DNA of 64,000 nucleotides from Nocardiopsis_B mangrovi (lineage in GTDB: Bacteria; Actinomycetota; Actinomycetes; Streptosporangiales; Streptosporangiaceae), in assembly GCF_042653925.1 (NCBI RefSeq), contig NZ_JBHSFQ010000027.1, positions 1 through 64,000 of the forward strand. The letters run 5' to 3'. Numbering within the stretch: the stretch's first letter is position 1; each line of letters opens with the position of its first letter. The notes beneath the pieces were generated by a model, which made no database searches, was not told the origin of the DNA, and saw only the letters and a program-made list of their open reading frames with translations. This document shows, one piece after another, positions 40,662-49,937 of this stretch. Made by a program: the position numbers and the translations under genes.

Positions 40662-42239
40662 TCAGGCCGGCGCGGCGGCCAGGAGCGCGGCCACCCTGTC
40701 GCGCACGGCGGCGTCGTCCAGGCCGCGCACGGTGACCGTCGTGCGGCGGCGCAGCACGTCGTCGACCGTCACCGCCCACTCGTTGTTGCGGGCGAACACC
40801 GCCTGGGCCCAGATGTCGGGCCCGCCGGGGTGGATCCGCTCGCCGAGCGCGGGGTCGGCGCGGACCAGGTCGGCGATGTCCAGCGACACGCTGCCGTAGT
40901 GCGTGGCCAGGTGCCGCGCCACCAGCGGGTCCATCCGCGCCGGCGGCTCGCGGTCCGCCATCAGCCGGTGCGCCACCGCCTCGGGGCGGCCGATCCCGGG
41001 AAGCGGCACGGTCTTGAGGGTGGGGCTCATGTCCTCGGCCAGCGGCACCGCCCGGACCCTGCGCAGGCGCTCGATCACGGTGCGGCCGATGTGCCGGTAG
41101 GTGGTCCACTTGCCGCCCGCCACCGACAGCATGCCGCCGCGGCCGAGCGTCACCACGGTCTCGCGCTTGGCCGAACTGGTGGAGCCGGGGCCGCCGGGGA
41201 GCACGCGCAGACCGGCGAAGGAGTACGTGATCCGGTCCGGGTCGAGGGTGTCCGCCTCCACGGCCGCGGCCGCCTCGCCGAGGATCTGGTCGGTGTCGGC
41301 GGCGACCACGCCCACATCGGCGGGGTCGCCGGCGTAGGACTCATCGGTCGTGCCCAGGAGCAGGTGGTCCTCCCAGGGGATGGCGAAGGAGACCCGGTAC
41401 TTGTCCACCGGGATCGTCAGCACCGCGCGCCAGGGCCGGTCGGTCCGCAGGACCAGGTGGGCGCCCTTGGACAGCCGCACGCTCGGCGCGGCGGCGGGGT
41501 CCTCCATCCGGCGCAGGTGGTCGACCCAGGGGCCGGTCGCGTTGAGCACGAGCCGTGCGTCCACGCCGAACTCCGTGCCGTCCACCCCGTCGCGCAGGTC
41601 GGCGCCGGTGACCCGGCCGTGCGTGGTGCGCAGGCCCACGACGCGCGCGTGGTTGAGGACGACGGCGCCGGCCTCGGCGGCGGCGCGCACGGTCATGATC
41701 GCCATGCGGCTGTCGTTCATCTGGTGGTCGTGGTAGGCGGCCACGGCCTTGAGGCCGTCGGTTCTGAGAGCAGGGGCGAGGCGGCGCGCCTGCGCGGGCG
41801 ACATGACGCGGCCGACCCCGTCGCCGAAGGCCGACAGGGCGGAGTAGAGGAAGGCCCCGGCGGCCATCTTGGCGGCGCTGTGCGGGCCGCCCTTGTACAC
41901 GGGGACGAGGAAGGGCATCGGGGTGACCAGGTGCGGGGCGACGTCGCCGGAGAGCGCGCGGCGCTCCCGGTGGTTCTCGGCGACCAGCCGGACGTTGCCG
42001 GTCTGCAGGTAGCGCAGCCCGCCGTGGACGAGCTTGGACGAGGCGCTGGAGGTGGCGCCCGCGAAGTCGCCGGCGTCGACCATGGCCACCCGCAGGCCGG
42101 CCTGGGTGGCCATCCACGCCACGGACGTGCCGAGGATGCCGCCGCCGATGACGAGGAGGTCGAAGGTTCCGCGGGTGATCTCCGCGCGGGTGGCGCCCCG
42201 GGTGCCGGGCAGGTGCCGGGGTGTCGATGTGGTGGGCAT
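40662..42239 (-). CDS. glpD: Glycerol-3-phosphate dehydrogenase, FAD-dependent
   Basis: 525 residues; oxidises sn-glycerol 3-phosphate to dihydroxyacetone phosphate at the membrane and feeds electrons to quinone. The FAD-binding motif is LLVIGGGILGTSVAW near residue 28. The GlpD signatures SSASSKLVHGGLRYLQTG and GGKWTTYRHIG are intact, and the C-terminal DAO_C helical domain is complete. The start ATG 42239 has AGAGGAAG about 7 bases upstream. glpF and glpK, often adjacent, are not in the window. Repeated TGTCG/CGACA half-sites 165 bases upstream could bind a GylR- or DeoR-type regulator. Confidence 0.92.
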   Translation of the reverse strand: MPTTSTPRHLPGTRGATRAEITRGTFDLLVIGGGILGTSVAWMATQAGLRVAMVDAGDFAGATSSASSKLVHGGLRYLQTGNVRLVAENHRERRALSGDVAPHLVTPMPFLVPVYKGGPHSAAKMAAGAFLYSALSAFGDGVGRVMSPAQARRLAPALRTDGLKAVAAYHDHQMNDSRMAIMTVRAAAEAGAVVLNHARVVGLRTTHGRVTGADLRDGVDGTEFGVDARLVLNATGPWVDHLRRMEDPAAAPSVRLSKGAHLVLRTDRPWRAVLTIPVDKYRVSFAIPWEDHLLLGTTDESYAGDPADVGVVAADTDQILGEAAAAVEADTLDPDRITYSFAGLRVLPGGPGSTSSAKRETVVTLGRGGMLSVAGGKWTTYRHIGRTVIERLRRVRAVPLAEDMSPTLKTVPLPGIGRPEAVAHRLMADREPPARMDPLVARHLATHYGSVSLDIADLVRADPALGERIHPGGPDIWAQAVFARNNEWAVTVDDVLRRRTTVTVRGLDDAAVRDRVAALLAAAPA

Positions 42240-42404
42240 GTCGGCTTCCTCTGCTGGCCGGTGGGTCGGGCGTGGGCGGCGGTGGGGCGGTGTCGGGCGG
42301 GGGCGCCGCGGCGGCGGTTCCGCCCCGTCGGGGCCGCCGTGCGTCCGGGGCCCGGGCCACCGGTGCCGGCCGGTGCTGGGGCCTCGATCGGTCGCCTGTT
42401 CCTA

Positions 42405-42423
42405 TGTCGACCATCGTACGACA
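42405..42423. promoter_or_regulatory. TGTCG-N9-CGACA inverted repeat between glpD and secA2
   Basis: TGTCGACCATCGTACGACA, followed by a further TGTCGA at 42425-42430. It lies in a short AT-richer island upstream of glpD. A regulatory site is inferred from symmetry and place only. Confidence 0.35.
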
Positions 42424-42580
42424 ATGTCGAACGCGCCGCCAATGCTCGGCGGGTGGGATCGACGGGGTGAACGCCCCGGTGGATCCCCTTCCTGATCGCG
42501 GGTGCGTTCACCCGGCGGCGCGCGGAGTGAGACGCGTCGGCCACGGCATCCGACCGCTCGAAGTGCGGCATTGCCGCAGG

Positions 42581-42598
42581 GGATTTCACGTGAAATCC
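42581..42598. promoter_or_regulatory. Perfect 18-bp palindrome with parS-like core, upstream of secA2
   Basis: GGATTTCACGTGAAATCC is a perfect palindrome. Its core TTTCACGTGAAA is identical to the core of the ParB-binding parS site (TGTTTCACGTGAAACA), with the two bases on each side different. It lies 50 bases upstream of the secA2 start. It could be a divergent parS, or an operator of a regulator using a CACGTG core. Confidence 0.55.
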
Positions 42599-42635
42599 AT
42601 CTCCCGCGGGGGAACCGCTGCGGCGCTCGCGGCGT

Positions 42636-42641
42636 TACCCT
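42636..42641 (+). promoter_or_regulatory. Leaderless -10 element of secA2
   Basis: TACCCT, then six bases, then GTG 42648. No Shine-Dalgarno site precedes any of the candidate starts (GTG 42645, GTG 42648, ATG 42660). Confidence 0.5.
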
Positions 42642-42647
42642 TGCGTG

Positions 42648-44960
42648 GTGTTCGGACGAATGGCAGAGAGCGTCCGCCGCCTTCTGGGCAAGCCCGGCGC
42701 GGTGGATCTGCGGCCTTATACCAAGCTTCTGGAATCCATCGAGGCCCGCGAGCCCGAGCTGCGCGATCTCGACGACGCCCAGCTCACGGAGAAGGCCGCG
42801 GAGCTGGGCAACGCCGAGCTCCCCTACGAGCGCGACGACCTCGTCGAGCTGTGCGCCGTGGGCCGCGAGGCCGCGCGCCGCGCGCTCGGCGAGCGCCCCT
42901 TCGACGTGCAGCTGCTCGGGGTGATGGCGCTCCTCGACGGCCACATCGCCGAGATGGCCACCGGCGAGGGCAAGACCCTCGCCGGAGCTCTGGCGGCCGC
43001 CGGGTTCGCCCTGCGCGGCCAGCGCGTGCATGTGCTGAGCGTCAACGACTACCTCGCCCGGCGCGACGCCGAATGGATGCGGCCCCTCTACGACCTGCTC
43101 GGCGTGGCCGTCGCCTGGATCGGCGAGGAGTCCACCCCCGCGGAGCGCCGCACCGCCTACTCCGCCGACATCACCTACGCGTCGGTGAGCGAACTCGGCT
43201 TCGACGTCCTGCGCGACCGCATGGTCACCGACACCGCCGACCGCGTCGTGCCCGACACCGGGATCGCGCTGATCGACGAAGCCGACTCTGTGCTGGTCGA
43301 CGAAGCCCGCGTGCCCCTGGTCCTGGCCGGTGCCGCCGAGCACTCCGACGCCGACCTCGAAATGGCCGAGCTCGTCCGCACGCTCAAGCCGGGCATCGAC
43401 TACGAGATCGACAACGAAGGCCGCAACGTCCAGCTCACCGACACCGGCATCGACAACGTCGAACGTGCCCTGGGCGGCATCGACCTCTACGACGAGGACG
43501 ACACCTCCGTCCTGCCCCGGGTCAACCTCGCCCTCCACGCCCACGTGCTGCTCCAGCGCGACGTCCACTACGTGGTCCGCGACGGCGAGGTCCGGATCAT
43601 CAACGAGTCCCGCGGGCGCATCGCCCTGCTCCAGCGCTGGCCCGACGGCCTCCAGGCCGCGGTCGAGGCCAAGGAGAAGGTCGACGTCTCCGAGACCGGC
43701 GAGGTCCTCGACTCCATCACGGTCCAGGCGCTGGTGCTGCGCTACCCGACCCGCTGCGGCATGACCGGTACCGCCATGGCGGTCGCCGACCAGCTCCGCG
43801 AGTTCTACGAGCTCGAAGTCGCCGTCATCCCGCCGAACAAGCCGTGTGTGCGCACCGACCAGCCCGACCGCCTCTACGCCACGCGTGAGGAGAAGGAGGA
43901 CGCCCTCATCGAGGAGGCCACCGAGGTGCACGCCACCGGGCGGCCGATCCTCATCGGCACCCAGGACGTCGCCGAGTCCGAACTCCTCGCCAAGCGGCTG
44001 GCCGACGCCGGCCTGGAGTGCGTGGTCCTCAACGCCAAGAACGACTCCGACGAGGCCGCGATCATCGCCGAGGCCGGCACGCACGGCGCCATCACCGTCT
44101 CCACCCAGATGGCGGGGCGCGGCACCGACATCCGCCTGGGCGGCAGCGACATGTCCGACCGCGACCGCGTCGTGGAGGCCGGCGGGGTCCACGTCATGGG
44201 CTACGGCCGTTACCCCAGCAGCCGCCTCGACGACCAACTGCGCGGCCGCGCCGGGCGCCAGGGCGACCCCGGCACCTCGACCTTCTTCGTCTCCGTCGAG
44301 GACGACCTGGTCGCCAACAACGCCCCCGAGACCCGCGGCTACGAGGCCGCCGGCGACGGCGAGATCACCGACCCCAGCTGGCTGCGGATGGTCGACCACG
44401 CCCAGCGGGTCTCCGAGGGCCAGTTGCTGGACATCCACCGCAACACCTGGCGCTACAACAAGCTGATCGACGTCCAGCGCAGCGTGGTGCTGGAGCACCG
44501 CGAGGCCGTCCTGACCGACGACCTCGGCGACCGCCAGCTCGCGGTCGACTGCGCGGCCCACCACGCCGACCTCGTCGACGACGCCGGGGCCGACGAAGTC
44601 GCCCGCGCGGCCCGGCTGATCACGCTCTACCACCTCGACCGCGGCTGGACCGACCACAACGCGTTCCTCGCGGAACTGCGCGAGGGCATCCACCTGCGGT
44701 TCCTGGGCCGCCGCGACCCGCTCGACGAGTTCAACCGCGACGCCGTTCCGGAGTTCAAGGGCTTCCTCGACGGCGCCAGGACGCGGGCCGCGGAGTCCTT
44801 CGGCGAGGCCGAGGCCGCCGACGGCACGATCGACGTCGCCGAGCTCGGGGTCAAGCGGCCGTCGATGACGTGGACCTACATGGTGCACGACCACCCCTTC
44901 TCCTCCCAGCTGGAGAACTTCGTCGGCAAGCTCAAGCGCCCCTCGGGCGCGCAGGGCTGA
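42648..44960 (+). CDS. secA2: Accessory Sec translocase ATPase SecA2
   Basis: 770 residues from GTG 42648. Walker A is ATGEGKT near residue 104, Walker B LIDEADSVL near residue 208, and motif VI-type helicase sequence TSTQMAGRGTDIRLGG with QLRGRAGRQGDPG. It is shorter than the housekeeping SecA (usually over 900 residues in actinobacteria) and lacks the C-terminal Cys-rich zinc domain, as expected for SecA2, which exports a small subset of proteins. There are no accessory Sec partners (SecY2, Asp) next to it. The gene has a leaderless promoter, a palindrome 50 bases upstream, and a 13-bp terminator directly downstream, so it is monocistronic. Confidence 0.9.
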   Translation: MFGRMAESVRRLLGKPGAVDLRPYTKLLESIEAREPELRDLDDAQLTEKAAELGNAELPYERDDLVELCAVGREAARRALGERPFDVQLLGVMALLDGHIAEMATGEGKTLAGALAAAGFALRGQRVHVLSVNDYLARRDAEWMRPLYDLLGVAVAWIGEESTPAERRTAYSADITYASVSELGFDVLRDRMVTDTADRVVPDTGIALIDEADSVLVDEARVPLVLAGAAEHSDADLEMAELVRTLKPGIDYEIDNEGRNVQLTDTGIDNVERALGGIDLYDEDDTSVLPRVNLALHAHVLLQRDVHYVVRDGEVRIINESRGRIALLQRWPDGLQAAVEAKEKVDVSETGEVLDSITVQALVLRYPTRCGMTGTAMAVADQLREFYELEVAVIPPNKPCVRTDQPDRLYATREEKEDALIEEATEVHATGRPILIGTQDVAESELLAKRLADAGLECVVLNAKNDSDEAAIIAEAGTHGAITVSTQMAGRGTDIRLGGSDMSDRDRVVEAGGVHVMGYGRYPSSRLDDQLRGRAGRQGDPGTSTFFVSVEDDLVANNAPETRGYEAAGDGEITDPSWLRMVDHAQRVSEGQLLDIHRNTWRYNKLIDVQRSVVLEHREAVLTDDLGDRQLAVDCAAHHADLVDDAGADEVARAARLITLYHLDRGWTDHNAFLAELREGIHLRFLGRRDPLDEFNRDAVPEFKGFLDGARTRAAESFGEAEAADGTIDVAELGVKRPSMTWTYMVHDHPFSSQLENFVGKLKRPSGAQG

Positions 44961-44975
44961 CCCACCGCCACGGCG

Positions 44976-45005
44976 CCCGGGGGTAGGGCCCGCCCTACCC
45001 CCGGG
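44976..45005. terminator. secA2 terminator
   Basis: A perfect 13-bp stem (CCCGGGGGTAGGG and complement) with a 4-base loop, beginning 16 bases after the secA2 stop. Confidence 0.85.
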
Positions 45006-45044
45006 ACTCCGCCCCGGGCGATCGCGCGGCCCGTGCCGCGCGCA

Positions 45045-45050
45045 TAGCGT
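45045..45050 (+). promoter_or_regulatory. Leaderless -10 element of the histidine kinase gene
   Basis: TAGCGT, then GGAGCC, then GTG 45057. The spacing equals that at 28923, 42636 and (minus strand) 9828. Confidence 0.5.
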
Positions 45051-45056
45051 GGAGCC

Positions 45057-46388
45057 GTGCCCGACACCCCGCCCCGGACCGCGTTGCAGGCGCTGCCGCG
45101 ACCCGGGTTCCTCCGCACGGCGTGGCCGTGGCGGTCGGCGTTCTACACGCTCTCGACCGCGCCGGTCCTGTCCCTGCTGACGTTCCCGCTGCTGGTCATG
45201 GCCCTGCCCTGGATCATCCTGGCCATCCGCCTCCTCGAGACCGGTACCCACGGCCTGCCCGACGTGACGACGTCGGTGGCGCTGCTGGTCGGCGGGGGCG
45301 TCCTCGTCGGCGGGCTGGGCCCGCTGGCGACCCTCCCGGCCGCAGCGGCCGAGCGGCTGCGGCTGCGGCTGATCGACCGCCGCCCGGCCGCCGACGGGCA
45401 CCGGACGCCCGAGGCGCCGGGGCTGTGGGCGTGGCTGCGGCTGCGCTATACCGAGCCGGCCACCTGGCGGGAGCTGGCCTACCTGGCGCTCGGCTGCCTC
45501 CTGCTGCCCGCGTGGGCGCTGCTGTGGGGGCTGCCGCTGCTGACCGCCATGCTGCTCGCGACCCCGCTGCTGGTCGCCGAAGGGCCGGTCAACCTCGGCC
45601 CGATCGTGGCCACCCGGTCGGCGGAGACCTGGCCGGCGGTGGCCGTCGGGCTGGTGCTGCTGGCGGCGACGCCCTACCTGCTGACCCTGGTCGCCGCGGC
45701 GCAGGGCGCACTGGCCCGCGCCCTGCTCCAGGGGCGCGGCGCCGAGGAGCTGCGGGTGGAACTCATCGAGGTCACCCGGTCGCGGGCGCGCCTGGTCGAC
45801 GCCTTCGAGGCCGAGCGGCGGCGCATCGAGCGCGACCTGCACGACGGCGCCCAGCAGCGCCTGGTCGCCCTGACCATGCAGCTCGGGCTGGCCCGCCTGG
45901 ACCTGCCCGGCGACTCCCCGGCCGGGCAGGCGGTCGCCGCGGCGCACGACCAGGCCAAGGAGGTGATCGCCGATCTGCGCGAGCTGATCCACAACATCCA
46001 CCCGCGGGTCCTCACCGACCGGGGCCTGCCCGCGGCCCTGGCCGAACTCGCCGACCGCTGCCCGCTGCCGGTACGGGTCGGCGCCGACGTGCCGGTGCGG
46101 CTGCCCGCCCACGTCGAGGGCAGCGCCTACTTCGTGGCTGCGGAGGGCCTGGCCAACGCGGTCAAGCACGGCGGGGCGCGATCGGCATGGGTCGACGCGC
46201 GCCAGGACGGCGACCGCCTCGTCCTGGAGATCGGCGACGACGGGCGCGGCGGGGCCGACCCGCGGCGCGGGACCGGGCTGACCGGCCTGGCCGACCGCGT
46301 CGCCGTCATGGACGGAAGAATGCTGCTGTCCAGCCCCGAGGGCGGACCGACCCGACTGAGAGTGGAGCTCCCGTGCCGGCAGATCTGA
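45057..46388 (+). CDS. NarL-type sensor histidine kinase
   Basis: 443 residues. The N-terminal half holds five or six transmembrane helices (about 25-55, 75-100, 140-175, 195-225) without a large outside loop, so the signal is probably sensed within or at the membrane. HisKA_3 follows, with the phospho-acceptor His in RRIERDLHDGAQQRLV near residue 262. The HATPase_c domain has AAEGLANAVKHG (N box) and IGDDGRGGA (G1). The start GTG 45057 fits a leaderless promoter. It overlaps the response regulator by 16 bases, so the pair is cotranscribed. Confidence 0.9.
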   Translation: MPDTPPRTALQALPRPGFLRTAWPWRSAFYTLSTAPVLSLLTFPLLVMALPWIILAIRLLETGTHGLPDVTTSVALLVGGGVLVGGLGPLATLPAAAAERLRLRLIDRRPAADGHRTPEAPGLWAWLRLRYTEPATWRELAYLALGCLLLPAWALLWGLPLLTAMLLATPLLVAEGPVNLGPIVATRSAETWPAVAVGLVLLAATPYLLTLVAAAQGALARALLQGRGAEELRVELIEVTRSRARLVDAFEAERRRIERDLHDGAQQRLVALTMQLGLARLDLPGDSPAGQAVAAAHDQAKEVIADLRELIHNIHPRVLTDRGLPAALAELADRCPLPVRVGADVPVRLPAHVEGSAYFVAAEGLANAVKHGGARSAWVDARQDGDRLVLEIGDDGRGGADPRRGTGLTGLADRVAVMDGRMLLSSPEGGPTRLRVELPCRQI

Positions 46389-47041
46389 CCCCGCTGCGCA
46401 TCGTCCTGGCCGAGGACGGCGTCCTACTCCGCGAGGGCCTGTCGGGCCTGCTCGAACGCTTCGGCTGCACCGTCTGCGCGGCGGTGGGCGACGCCGACGC
46501 GCTGGTCGCGGCGGTCCGCGAGCACGGCCCGGACCTGGTGGTGACCGACATCCGGATGCCTCCCGGGTTCACCGACGAGGGCCTGCGGGCGGCCGTGCGG
46601 CTGCGACGCGAGCACCCCGCGCTGGCCGTGGTCGCGCTGAGCCAGTACGTGGAGCAGAGCTACGCCGCCGACCTGCTCGACTCCGACGACGGACGCGGGG
46701 TGGGCTACCTGCTGAAGGAGCGCGTGGCCGACGTCGCGGACTTCGTGGCGACGCTGCGCCGGGTGGCGGGCGGCGGAACGGTGGTGGACCCGCAGGTGGT
46801 CCGCCAGCTGCTGCGCCGCCGGCGCGACCCGCTGTCGCGGCTGTCGGAGCGCGAGCGCGAGGTCCTGGGGGAGATCGCCGAGGGCCACTCCAACAACGCC
46901 ATCGCCCGCCGCCTGCACGTGAGCGAGGCCGCGGTCGGCAAGCACATCGGCAACATCCTGGCCAAACTCGACCTCCCGCCCGACGACGACGTCAACCGCC
47001 GCGTCCTGGCGGTCCTCACCTACCTCCGAGGCGGCGGCTGA
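46373..47041 (+). CDS. NarL/LuxR family response regulator
   Basis: 222 residues: receiver domain with phospho-acceptor Asp59 (LVVTDIRMPP), acidic pair Glu14-Asp15 and Lys in LLKERV near residue 110. A LuxR helix-turn-helix closes it (LSEREREVLGEIAEGHSNNAIARRL, then GKHIGNILAKL). GTG 46373 lies inside the kinase gene, with GTGGAG upstream. It works with the overlapping kinase; targets are unknown. A short hairpin overlaps the stop (CGGCGGC 47032-47038 with GCCGCCG 47048-47054). Confidence 0.9.
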   Translation: MPADLTPLRIVLAEDGVLLREGLSGLLERFGCTVCAAVGDADALVAAVREHGPDLVVTDIRMPPGFTDEGLRAAVRLRREHPALAVVALSQYVEQSYAADLLDSDDGRGVGYLLKERVADVADFVATLRRVAGGGTVVDPQVVRQLLRRRRDPLSRLSEREREVLGEIAEGHSNNAIARRLHVSEAAVGKHIGNILAKLDLPPDDDVNRRVLAVLTYLRGGG

Positions 47042-47741
47042 CCCCCTGCCGCCGTCGGCCGCCCGGTGGAGGGCACCCGCGACCCCCTCGCCCGGCCGCC
47101 CGCCACCATCCGCCCGCCCTGGTTCGCGGGCGCGCCCGCGAGCACGCCCCGCTCGCCCGCTCGGCGTCCGGCCGGCCGAGGTGCCGCCCCGCCCCGGGCG
47201 CCGGGCCTCCGCCGGAGAGTGGAGGCGGCCGGCGTCCGAGGCGCGAGGCGGTCCGTGCGATCGGGCCGTCTCCGGCATCGTCCCCTGCGGTCGGGCGCTC
47301 CGCCTCCGGTCGGCCGGTCCGCGCGTGCGGGCCCGGCCCGTGGGCTCGCCCGTGCCGCCTGCCGGGCTGTCGGAACGGCTGAGACGGCGGGCCGCCCCGC
47401 ATCGCCCGGACCGGCCGCCGTTGCCGGCGGCACGGGACCGGGGGTGCGCCCGGCATGCGCGGGCCGCTCCCGGCGCGCGGCGCGTGTCGCGCCGCCGGCT
47501 CGGCGGGTCGGGCGCTCGTCGTGTGTTCGGCGCCTTCCGCCCCCCGCCCGGCCATGGCGCATCCTCTCCGGCTCCGTCCGATCATCTTCCGGCAGGCGCC
47601 GGGGCGGTCCGGGGAACGCCGATCGCCCAACGGGTGGCGGGGTGATTGTCAGGTCTTGCTGATTCCCCGCCCCGGTGCGGTGGGTTGGAATTTCGGTGGC
47701 ATCCGAAGTGGCCGCCCACGCCACCGCACGGAGGGGACAGC
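47042..47741. other. Long intergenic region without a gene
   Basis: 700 bases between the response regulator and hyuA. Extremely GC-rich to about 47640, with open frames on several strands that translate to Arg/Pro/Gly-rich sequence and lack ribosome-binding sites; I reject them. From 47640 to 47700 the composition drops, giving a plausible promoter for the hydantoinase operon. Confidence 0.5.
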
Positions 47742-49937
47742 ATGGCGGGAACGCGCCGGGTCCGGATCGGGATCGACACCGGGGGCACCTTCACCGACGC
47801 GGTGGCCTTGGACGAGGACACCGGGGAGCTGGTCGCCACCAAGACACCCTCGACCCCCGGCGACCCGTCGGCGGGGTTCATGGACGCCGTCGCCAAGGTC
47901 CTCGCGGCCCTCGGCGGCGACACCGCCGTCACGTCGCTGTCGCACGGCACCACGGTCGCCACCAACCTGCTGCTGGAGGGGCGCACCGGCGGCCTCGGGT
48001 TCATCACCACCGAGGGTTATGAGGCCGTCCTGGAGATCGCCCGCCAGGCGGTCCCCGACGGCTACGGGAACTCCTACTTCTGGGTGAAACCCGACCGCAT
48101 CGTCCCCGCCGACCTGGTGCGCACGGTCGGCGGACGGCTCGACCACACCGGGGCCGAGCTGCGCCCGCTCGACGAGGCGCAGGCCGCGGCCGCCGGCCGG
48201 TGGTTCCGCGACCGCGGGATCGACACCATCGGGGTGTGCCTGCTGCACTCCTACGCCGACCCCGCCCATGAGCGCAGGGTCCGCGACATCCTGCGCGCCG
48301 AGCACCCTGCGGCGACCGTCTCCATCTCCTCCGACGTCCTGCGGGAGTACCGCGAGTACGAGCGCTCGATGACCACCCTGGTCGACGCCGCGGTCAAGCC
48401 CGGGGTCGCCCGCTACATCGCCCGTATCGGCGAGCGCCTCGACTCCGCCGGCCCCGCGGCCGGCGCGGACGGCTCCCCGGACGCCCCCGGCGGGCCGGCC
48501 CGCGCCGCACGCCCCCCGTTCCTGGTCATGAAGTCCAACGGGGGCGTCACCTCGGCCGCCGAAGTCGTCAAGCGGCCCATCACCACCGTGCTCTCCGGCC
48601 CGGCGGCCGGGGCGCTGGGCGCCGCGGTGCTGGCCGGGCGCGCCGGCTTCGACCGCATCCTCACCCTCGACGGCGGCGGCACCTCCACCGACGTCTCCGT
48701 GGTCATCGGCGGCGAGCCCGGCCTGACCACCGAGGGCGCCATCGGCCCCTACCCGTCCAAGATCCCGATGATCGACATCGTCACGGTGGGAGCGGGCGGC
48801 GGGTCGATCGCCTGGATCGCCCCCGAAGGCACCCTCAAGGTCGGCCCCGCCTCGGCGGGCGCCGACCCCGGCCCCATCTGCTACGGCAAGGGGGGCACCG
48901 AGCCCACCGTCACCGACGCCCACGTCATGCTCGGCCGGATCCCCCCGCACCTGCTCGGCGGCGAGATCCCCCTCGACGCCGCCGCTGCCCGCGCGGGCAT
49001 CGCCGCGCTCGCCGCCCGGCTGGGGATCGGGGCCGAGGAGGCAGCGGCCGGGATCCTGGAGGTCTCGGCGTGGAACCAGGCCAACGCCCTGCGCCGGGTC
49101 ACCGTGCAGCGCGGCCTCGACGTCCGCGACTTCCACATGGCCGCCTTCGGCGGGTCCGGGTCGCTGCTGCTGTGCCCGCTCATCGACGTCCTCGGCCTGG
49201 CGGGGGCCGTCGTGCCGCCCGACCCCGGCAACGTCTCCGCCTACGGGCTGCTCGCCGTCGACGTCAAGAACGACCACGTGCGCACCTTCGTCCGCCGCCA
49301 CGACGACCTCGACCCCGCAGCCGCGGCGGCCGTGTTCGGCGACCTGCACGCCGAGGCCGCCGCGGCGCTGCGCGCCGAGGGGTTCGGCGGGCGGCCCGAG
49401 CGGGTGCGCCACGAGCGCACGGCCGACCTCCGCTACTTCGGCCAGGCCTACGAGGTCCGGGTCCCGGTGCCCGAAGGGCCCGTCGGCGCCCGCCTGACGG
49501 CGGAGGTCGCCGGCGCCTTCCACGACGGCCACCGCCGCCTCTACGGCTACGACTTCCGCGGCGACCCGCGCCAGCAGGTCGAATGGGTCAACCTCCGGGT
49601 AACGGGCACCGGCCTGATCCGCCGTCCCGAGCCCTGGGAACCGCCGCCGCGCGGCGGCCCCGGGCGCTCCCCCGCAGGGGAGCGCCCGGTGCGCTTCGAC
49701 GCCGGCGGCTACCTGCGCACACCGGTCCACCGGCGCGACCTGCTCGCCCCCGGAGACCGGATCACCGGCCCCGCGGTCATCGAGGAGTTCGGCGCGACCC
49801 TCCCGCTGCACCCTGGGTTCACCGCGGAGGTCGACCCCACCGGCACCATCGTCGTCACCGGCCGCGCCCGCGCCGCGGCCTCCCCCGCATCCCGGGCCGC
49901 CGATCGCGCCGGCGCCGTTCAGGGGGTCCGGCCGTGA
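47742..49937 (+). CDS. HyuA-type subunit of hydantoinase/oxoprolinase family
   Basis: 731 residues. The N-terminal ATPase-like motif VRIGIDTGGTFTDAVAL is diagnostic (residues 6-22), followed by TSLSHGTTVATNLLLEG, the REYEYERSMTTLVDAAVKP-like hinge (here REYERSMTTLVDAAVKP), and the core FDRILTLDGGGTSTDVSVV. HyuA proteins, with HyuB, perform ATP-dependent hydrolysis of cyclic amides such as hydantoins or 5-oxoproline; related enzymes carboxylate acetone. An Ala/Pro/Gly insert (about residues 235-258) lies before the second domain. ATG 47742 has GGAGGGG about 7 bases upstream. First of a three-gene operon. Confidence 0.92.
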   Translation: MAGTRRVRIGIDTGGTFTDAVALDEDTGELVATKTPSTPGDPSAGFMDAVAKVLAALGGDTAVTSLSHGTTVATNLLLEGRTGGLGFITTEGYEAVLEIARQAVPDGYGNSYFWVKPDRIVPADLVRTVGGRLDHTGAELRPLDEAQAAAAGRWFRDRGIDTIGVCLLHSYADPAHERRVRDILRAEHPAATVSISSDVLREYREYERSMTTLVDAAVKPGVARYIARIGERLDSAGPAAGADGSPDAPGGPARAARPPFLVMKSNGGVTSAAEVVKRPITTVLSGPAAGALGAAVLAGRAGFDRILTLDGGGTSTDVSVVIGGEPGLTTEGAIGPYPSKIPMIDIVTVGAGGGSIAWIAPEGTLKVGPASAGADPGPICYGKGGTEPTVTDAHVMLGRIPPHLLGGEIPLDAAAARAGIAALAARLGIGAEEAAAGILEVSAWNQANALRRVTVQRGLDVRDFHMAAFGGSGSLLLCPLIDVLGLAGAVVPPDPGNVSAYGLLAVDVKNDHVRTFVRRHDDLDPAAAAAVFGDLHAEAAAALRAEGFGGRPERVRHERTADLRYFGQAYEVRVPVPEGPVGARLTAEVAGAFHDGHRRLYGYDFRGDPRQQVEWVNLRVTGTGLIRRPEPWEPPPRGGPGRSPAGERPVRFDAGGYLRTPVHRRDLLAPGDRITGPAVIEEFGATLPLHPGFTAEVDPTGTIVVTGRARAAASPASRAADRAGAVQGVRP

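Noticed and set aside
42402..46169. A 1255-codon open frame on the minus strand opposite secA2 and the histidine kinase
   Set aside because: It mirrors two certain genes. Long antisense frames are expected at this GC content; the translation is Val/Gly/Ala-rich with no domain and no ribosome-binding site.
47020..47724. 234-codon minus frame in the gene-free region before hyuA
   Set aside because: Arg/Pro/Gly-dominated composition, no ribosome-binding site, and overlap with the promoter of hyuA.
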